Source of the DNA: ZC4RG30 sp963726085
GTDB lineage: Bacteria; Pseudomonadota; Gammaproteobacteria; Steroidobacterales; Steroidobacteraceae
Direction of reading: 5' to 3'
NCBI GenBank assembly: GCA_963726085.1
Contig: CAVSAR010000005.1
Location: 1-64,000 of the forward strand
Length of the DNA stretch: 64,000 nt
In this document: piece by piece, positions 61,472 through 64,000 of the stretch
Position numbering within the stretch: position 1 is the first letter of the stretch
Layout of the letters: each line of letters opens with the position of its first letter
Notes under the pieces: generated by a model
What the model was told of the DNA's origin: nothing
Seen by the model: the letters and a program-made list of their open reading frames with translations, nothing else
The model's database searches: none
Made by a program: the position numbers and the translations under genes

Positions 61472-63037
61472 TCAGGGCACGTCGCAGCGAAAATTTTTCT
61501 CTTCGTCCGTGCTGCCGGTGCCCGAGTACTTCGCCACTTTCGGATACCCACACAGTGGACGCGTGCGCATCGTCGCCCCAGGCGGGTTGCTGGCGCTGAG
61601 CTGCTCCGGCGCCTTGCCCGTCCCGACCCAGTTGTCGATGGCAGCGAGGTAGTCGATGTTTGAAGGGCCGCTGCCACCCGCACAGTGGCCCATGCCAGGC
61701 ACCATGAACAGCCGTACACCTTCGCTTGCCCGCCGACTGCCGATGTCTTTTCGGAGTGCCTCGTAGAAGTTGATGGTCGACTGCGGGGGGATCAGTCCGT
61801 CGGCCCACCCATGCGCCAGCAACAGCTTGCGGCGCTGGGCAAAGAATTTATCCAGGCCCGTCGCCGGCACGTCGAGCGCATCATGGCCATAGGCCAGCGC
61901 GCGATCCACATCGCGATCGTAGTCAAAGCTGCGGAAATTCCAGTTGGAATCATTGAACACTGGGCCGCGGAAGAACGTGGTCGCCACCGGAAAGGGTTCC
62001 TTCCCCATTGCCAGCACTGGCATCTGTGCTTCGCTGCCCACCGAGAGACCGGGATAGATCTGCTTGCCCGTGCGCGGATTGCGTGGCCCGGCATAGATGG
62101 CGCGAAGTGCCCCCACCTGTGGCGCGGTCAGGCAATCTGGCGCATCGGCATCCTTGCACTGGAGCACGGCCGGGTCGAAGCGACAGGCTGGCGGGTTGGT
62201 GATGATGCCGTCCTGCACTGCATCGTTGGCATCGCAGGCAGCCAGTGCCGCCTTCTGCACCAGCGCAAACTTTGGCGCAGGAATGACGCTCGCCGGATCT
62301 TTCATGGTGGCGTTGCCGCTCCACAGCGACATCACCATCAGCGGCACCATCTGATTGGCCGGCGCCACCGCAGAGATTCCGTCGTAGTCATCGGGATAGC
62401 GGTACGCTTCCATCAGCCCGATGCGTCCGCCCGTGGAGCAGCTTGCATACAGCGAGCGCGTGGGCGCACTGCCGTAGTAGGCATTGATGATGGCCTTGGC
62501 GGCGACGGCAGTCTCGTGCGTTGCGCGATAACCGAAGTCAATGAGCTTTTCGGGATGGCCGACGAGGTACGTTCCGTCGAAGGGACTTCCCTGGTGCCCC
62601 ACATCAGAAGCTGCCGTGGCGTAGCCGCGAGACAGTGGCGTGACCATGTCGCCATAGGCTATCGAGCCGGCCCATACGCCATTGCCACCGCCGACAAACT
62701 TGCCGTTCCAGCCAGCCAGGGGCAGCCACACTTCCATGCGGATATCCGAGTCCGCAGTGGGGCGGATGGTTCCAGCTATGCGGCAAAACGCGGGCAGTGA
62801 AGAGTAGTTGGCCGGTGGTCCGCCCACACCTCCGCCACCGGGCAGCTTGAGGCCGCCAGCCGGCACTTCGGTGGCCAGCGTGATCGTGACATTGGGAAGC
62901 TGCAGCTGCTGGGGCAGTGCGGCACACGGTGTGGCGGCATTGGCAGATAGGGGAAGGAGTGCGACCGGTGCGGATACCGCCAGCAGCAAGAATCCGGAAG
63001 TTATCTTGTTCAATTTACCCCCGAAATTTGTCAGCAA
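61472..63037 (-). CDS. Tannase/feruloyl-esterase family protein, secreted
   Basis: A 521-residue alpha/beta-hydrolase with a signal peptide (FLLLAVSAPVALLPLSANA). The nucleophile serine is in YASCSTGGRIGLMEAYRYPD, the calcium-binding/lid domain follows, and HGWADGLIPPQSTINFYEAL with MVPGMGHCAGG gives the acid and histidine of the triad. The CxTGG and GMGHC cysteines can form the family's disulphide by the active site. It cleaves ester bonds of gallates, ferulates or terephthalate half-esters; the exact substrate is unknown. It stands alone. Confidence 0.92.
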   Translation of the reverse strand: MLTNFGGKLNKITSGFLLLAVSAPVALLPLSANAATPCAALPQQLQLPNVTITLATEVPAGGLKLPGGGGVGGPPANYSSLPAFCRIAGTIRPTADSDIRMEVWLPLAGWNGKFVGGGNGVWAGSIAYGDMVTPLSRGYATAASDVGHQGSPFDGTYLVGHPEKLIDFGYRATHETAVAAKAIINAYYGSAPTRSLYASCSTGGRIGLMEAYRYPDDYDGISAVAPANQMVPLMVMSLWSGNATMKDPASVIPAPKFALVQKAALAACDANDAVQDGIITNPPACRFDPAVLQCKDADAPDCLTAPQVGALRAIYAGPRNPRTGKQIYPGLSVGSEAQMPVLAMGKEPFPVATTFFRGPVFNDSNWNFRSFDYDRDVDRALAYGHDALDVPATGLDKFFAQRRKLLLAHGWADGLIPPQSTINFYEALRKDIGSRRASEGVRLFMVPGMGHCAGGSGPSNIDYLAAIDNWVGTGKAPEQLSASNPPGATMRTRPLCGYPKVAKYSGTGSTDEEKNFRCDVP

Positions 63038-63199
63038 GCCACCCGCCAGTGTGCCACGGGCCGCCGTCGGAATGACTTTGCCTTAAGTCTTCTCTGCTGT
63101 CGCTGGCGGCGGCGACATGGCGTGCGCAATTACCAGGGAACATCCAACACAAGGGACCCGGTGTAGCCCGCGGCGGCACCGTCGCCGCCGGGGGTGTAT

Positions 63200-64000
63200 T
63201 TATGCGAGCGTTCGCACCTGCGGCTCGCGCGCCCACTGCCGCGTCGCGGCCAGCTTGAGAAACGCCGCTGTCTGCTCGGGCAGCACCACGCCCTCATCGG
63301 GGGCAATGCCGCCGGCGCTGAGGATCAGGTGCGTCCCCTTGCAGGCGGCGATGGCCTTGAGGTGAGCGAAAGCGTCCCGGAACCAGTCCACGGCCGCTGC
63401 CTCCCTCGACAGCCTCTTGCCTTCATCCAGGCTAAGCACGCTGGCCACGGCATCGAACACGACAGAGGGGGTCCCTGCCAATTGCGCGTCGATGGGAATG
63501 CTCTTGCCCTTGGAATCCCGCATGGCAAGTTTTGGCGCGACCACCTTGACCTTGGCGCCGGCATTTCGTGCCGCCGCAGCAAGGGCGTTGACGGAGCCCA
63601 TGTCGGTGCCTTCGGAGACCAAAATGCCGATGCAGCGTCCCTGCAGGGTCGGGATCATCCTGTCGATGATGCGCAGCGCCGGCGACAGATCAAGGTTACG
63701 CACGGGCGCGGCGGGCTTGGCGGCAGCAGGCAACCGGGTCACACCAAGTCCCGTGGCCACCCGCCTGGCCAGCACAGGATCGACATTCTGCAGCTGCGCA
63801 AGTACCGCCAGGCGCACGTGTTCGGCGGCCACCTTGGATAGCTCAAATACCAATGCCGAGGCCATGTGCGCCTGTTCCAAGGAGGATTGGCTGCGAAAGA
63901 ACATGCGCGCCTGGCTAAAGTGGTCCGCGAAGCTCTCGGGCCGCACGCGGCCCTTGGCGCCGTCGCAGGGCTCGGCGAAGTGCACGGTTCCCTTGGCTAG
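63200..64000 (-). CDS. katE: Large-subunit catalase, C-terminal part (partial)
   Basis: The 267 codons seen are open to the right edge. The sequence (QSSLEQAHMASALVFELSKV, VRLAVLAQLQNVDPVLARRV, then CIGILVSEGTDMGSVNALAA and THLILSAGGIAPDEGVVLPE) is the helical end of a clade 2 (HPII-type) catalase followed by its flavodoxin-like, class I glutamine-amidotransferase-like C-terminal domain. The haem-binding catalytic core must lie beyond the window. The enzyme splits hydrogen peroxide. Confidence 0.92.
   Translation of the reverse strand, partial: LAKGTVHFAEPCDGAKGRVRPESFADHFSQARMFFRSQSSLEQAHMASALVFELSKVAAEHVRLAVLAQLQNVDPVLARRVATGLGVTRLPAAAKPAAPVRNLDLSPALRIIDRMIPTLQGRCIGILVSEGTDMGSVNALAAAARNAGAKVKVVAPKLAMRDSKGKSIPIDAQLAGTPSVVFDAVASVLSLDEGKRLSREAAAVDWFRDAFAHLKAIAACKGTHLILSAGGIAPDEGVVLPEQTAAFLKLAATRQWAREPQVRTLA

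Noticed and set aside
1..64000. CRISPR array, rRNA, tRNA or insertion sequence
   Set aside because: No repeat-spacer pattern, no rRNA- or tRNA-like sequence and no transposase family signature was seen on either strand.

Overview
The window is GC-rich DNA that reads like a large conjugative plasmid of a gammaproteobacterium close to the Xanthomonadaceae (Stenotrophomonas, Lysobacter, Luteimonas, Pseudoxanthomonas type). The evidence is the protein families present, the codon bias and the small extragenic palindromes. It carries a plasmid replication gene (repA), a parA/parB partition pair with centromere-like repeats, two intact toxin-antitoxin pairs, a relaxase with an accessory relaxosome protein, a coupling ATPase, and a complete virB1-virB11 type IV secretion operon. 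No rRNA, tRNA, CRISPR array or recognisable transposase was seen. The species and the plasmid status are inferences.

Layout. 0-7.3 kb: GbsR-type regulator with a membrane protein, a broken topoisomerase IB, CsbD, an M48 protease, then a run of decayed genes including remnants of two toxin-antitoxin systems (HTH-MNT/HEPN and AbrB/PIN). 7.3-12.3 kb: plasmid maintenance core (centromere repeats, parB, parA, divergent repA, downstream repeats that may be the origin, RHH/ParE toxin-antitoxin). 12.4-18.3 kb: cargo (GMC oxidoreductase with Gfo/Idh/MocA oxidoreductase, DUF3309, VOC protein, large Ig-like lipoprotein). 18.4-24 kb: mobilization module (TraD-like protein, candidate oriT, MOBQ-type relaxase, coupling protein) interrupted by a TIR-transmembrane-TPR protein. 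24.4-28.8 kb: Lhr-type helicase. 29-37.4 kb: envelope and stress genes plus a four-gene type III polyketide synthase operon; two promoters here share an unusual architecture. 37.5-39.9 kb: tungstate-type ABC transporter. 40-48.8 kb: mostly small envelope, secreted or regulatory genes. 48.9-58.1 kb: virB1-virB11. 58.2-58.8 kb: Phd/VapC toxin-antitoxin with a clear promoter-operator. 58.8-64 kb: methyltransferase, lipoprotein, transporter remnant, tannase-family esterase and the C-terminal part of a large catalase, which is cut by the window edge.

How it works together. repA, parA/parB and the toxin-antitoxin pairs would keep the replicon. The relaxase and TraD-like protein process oriT, the coupling ATPase passes DNA to the VirB channel, and the virB genes make that channel and pilus. 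Conjugation genes are split into two blocks separated by about 25 kb of cargo.

Caution on quality. At least eight conserved genes (topoisomerase IB, parB, lhr, virB4, tupA, a DUF4188 gene, a methyltransferase and others) are broken by a single-base shift, and in several the family sequence is restored by removing one base, often from a C or G run. This fits residual assembly error at least as well as true decay, so 'broken' calls should be read with that in mind.
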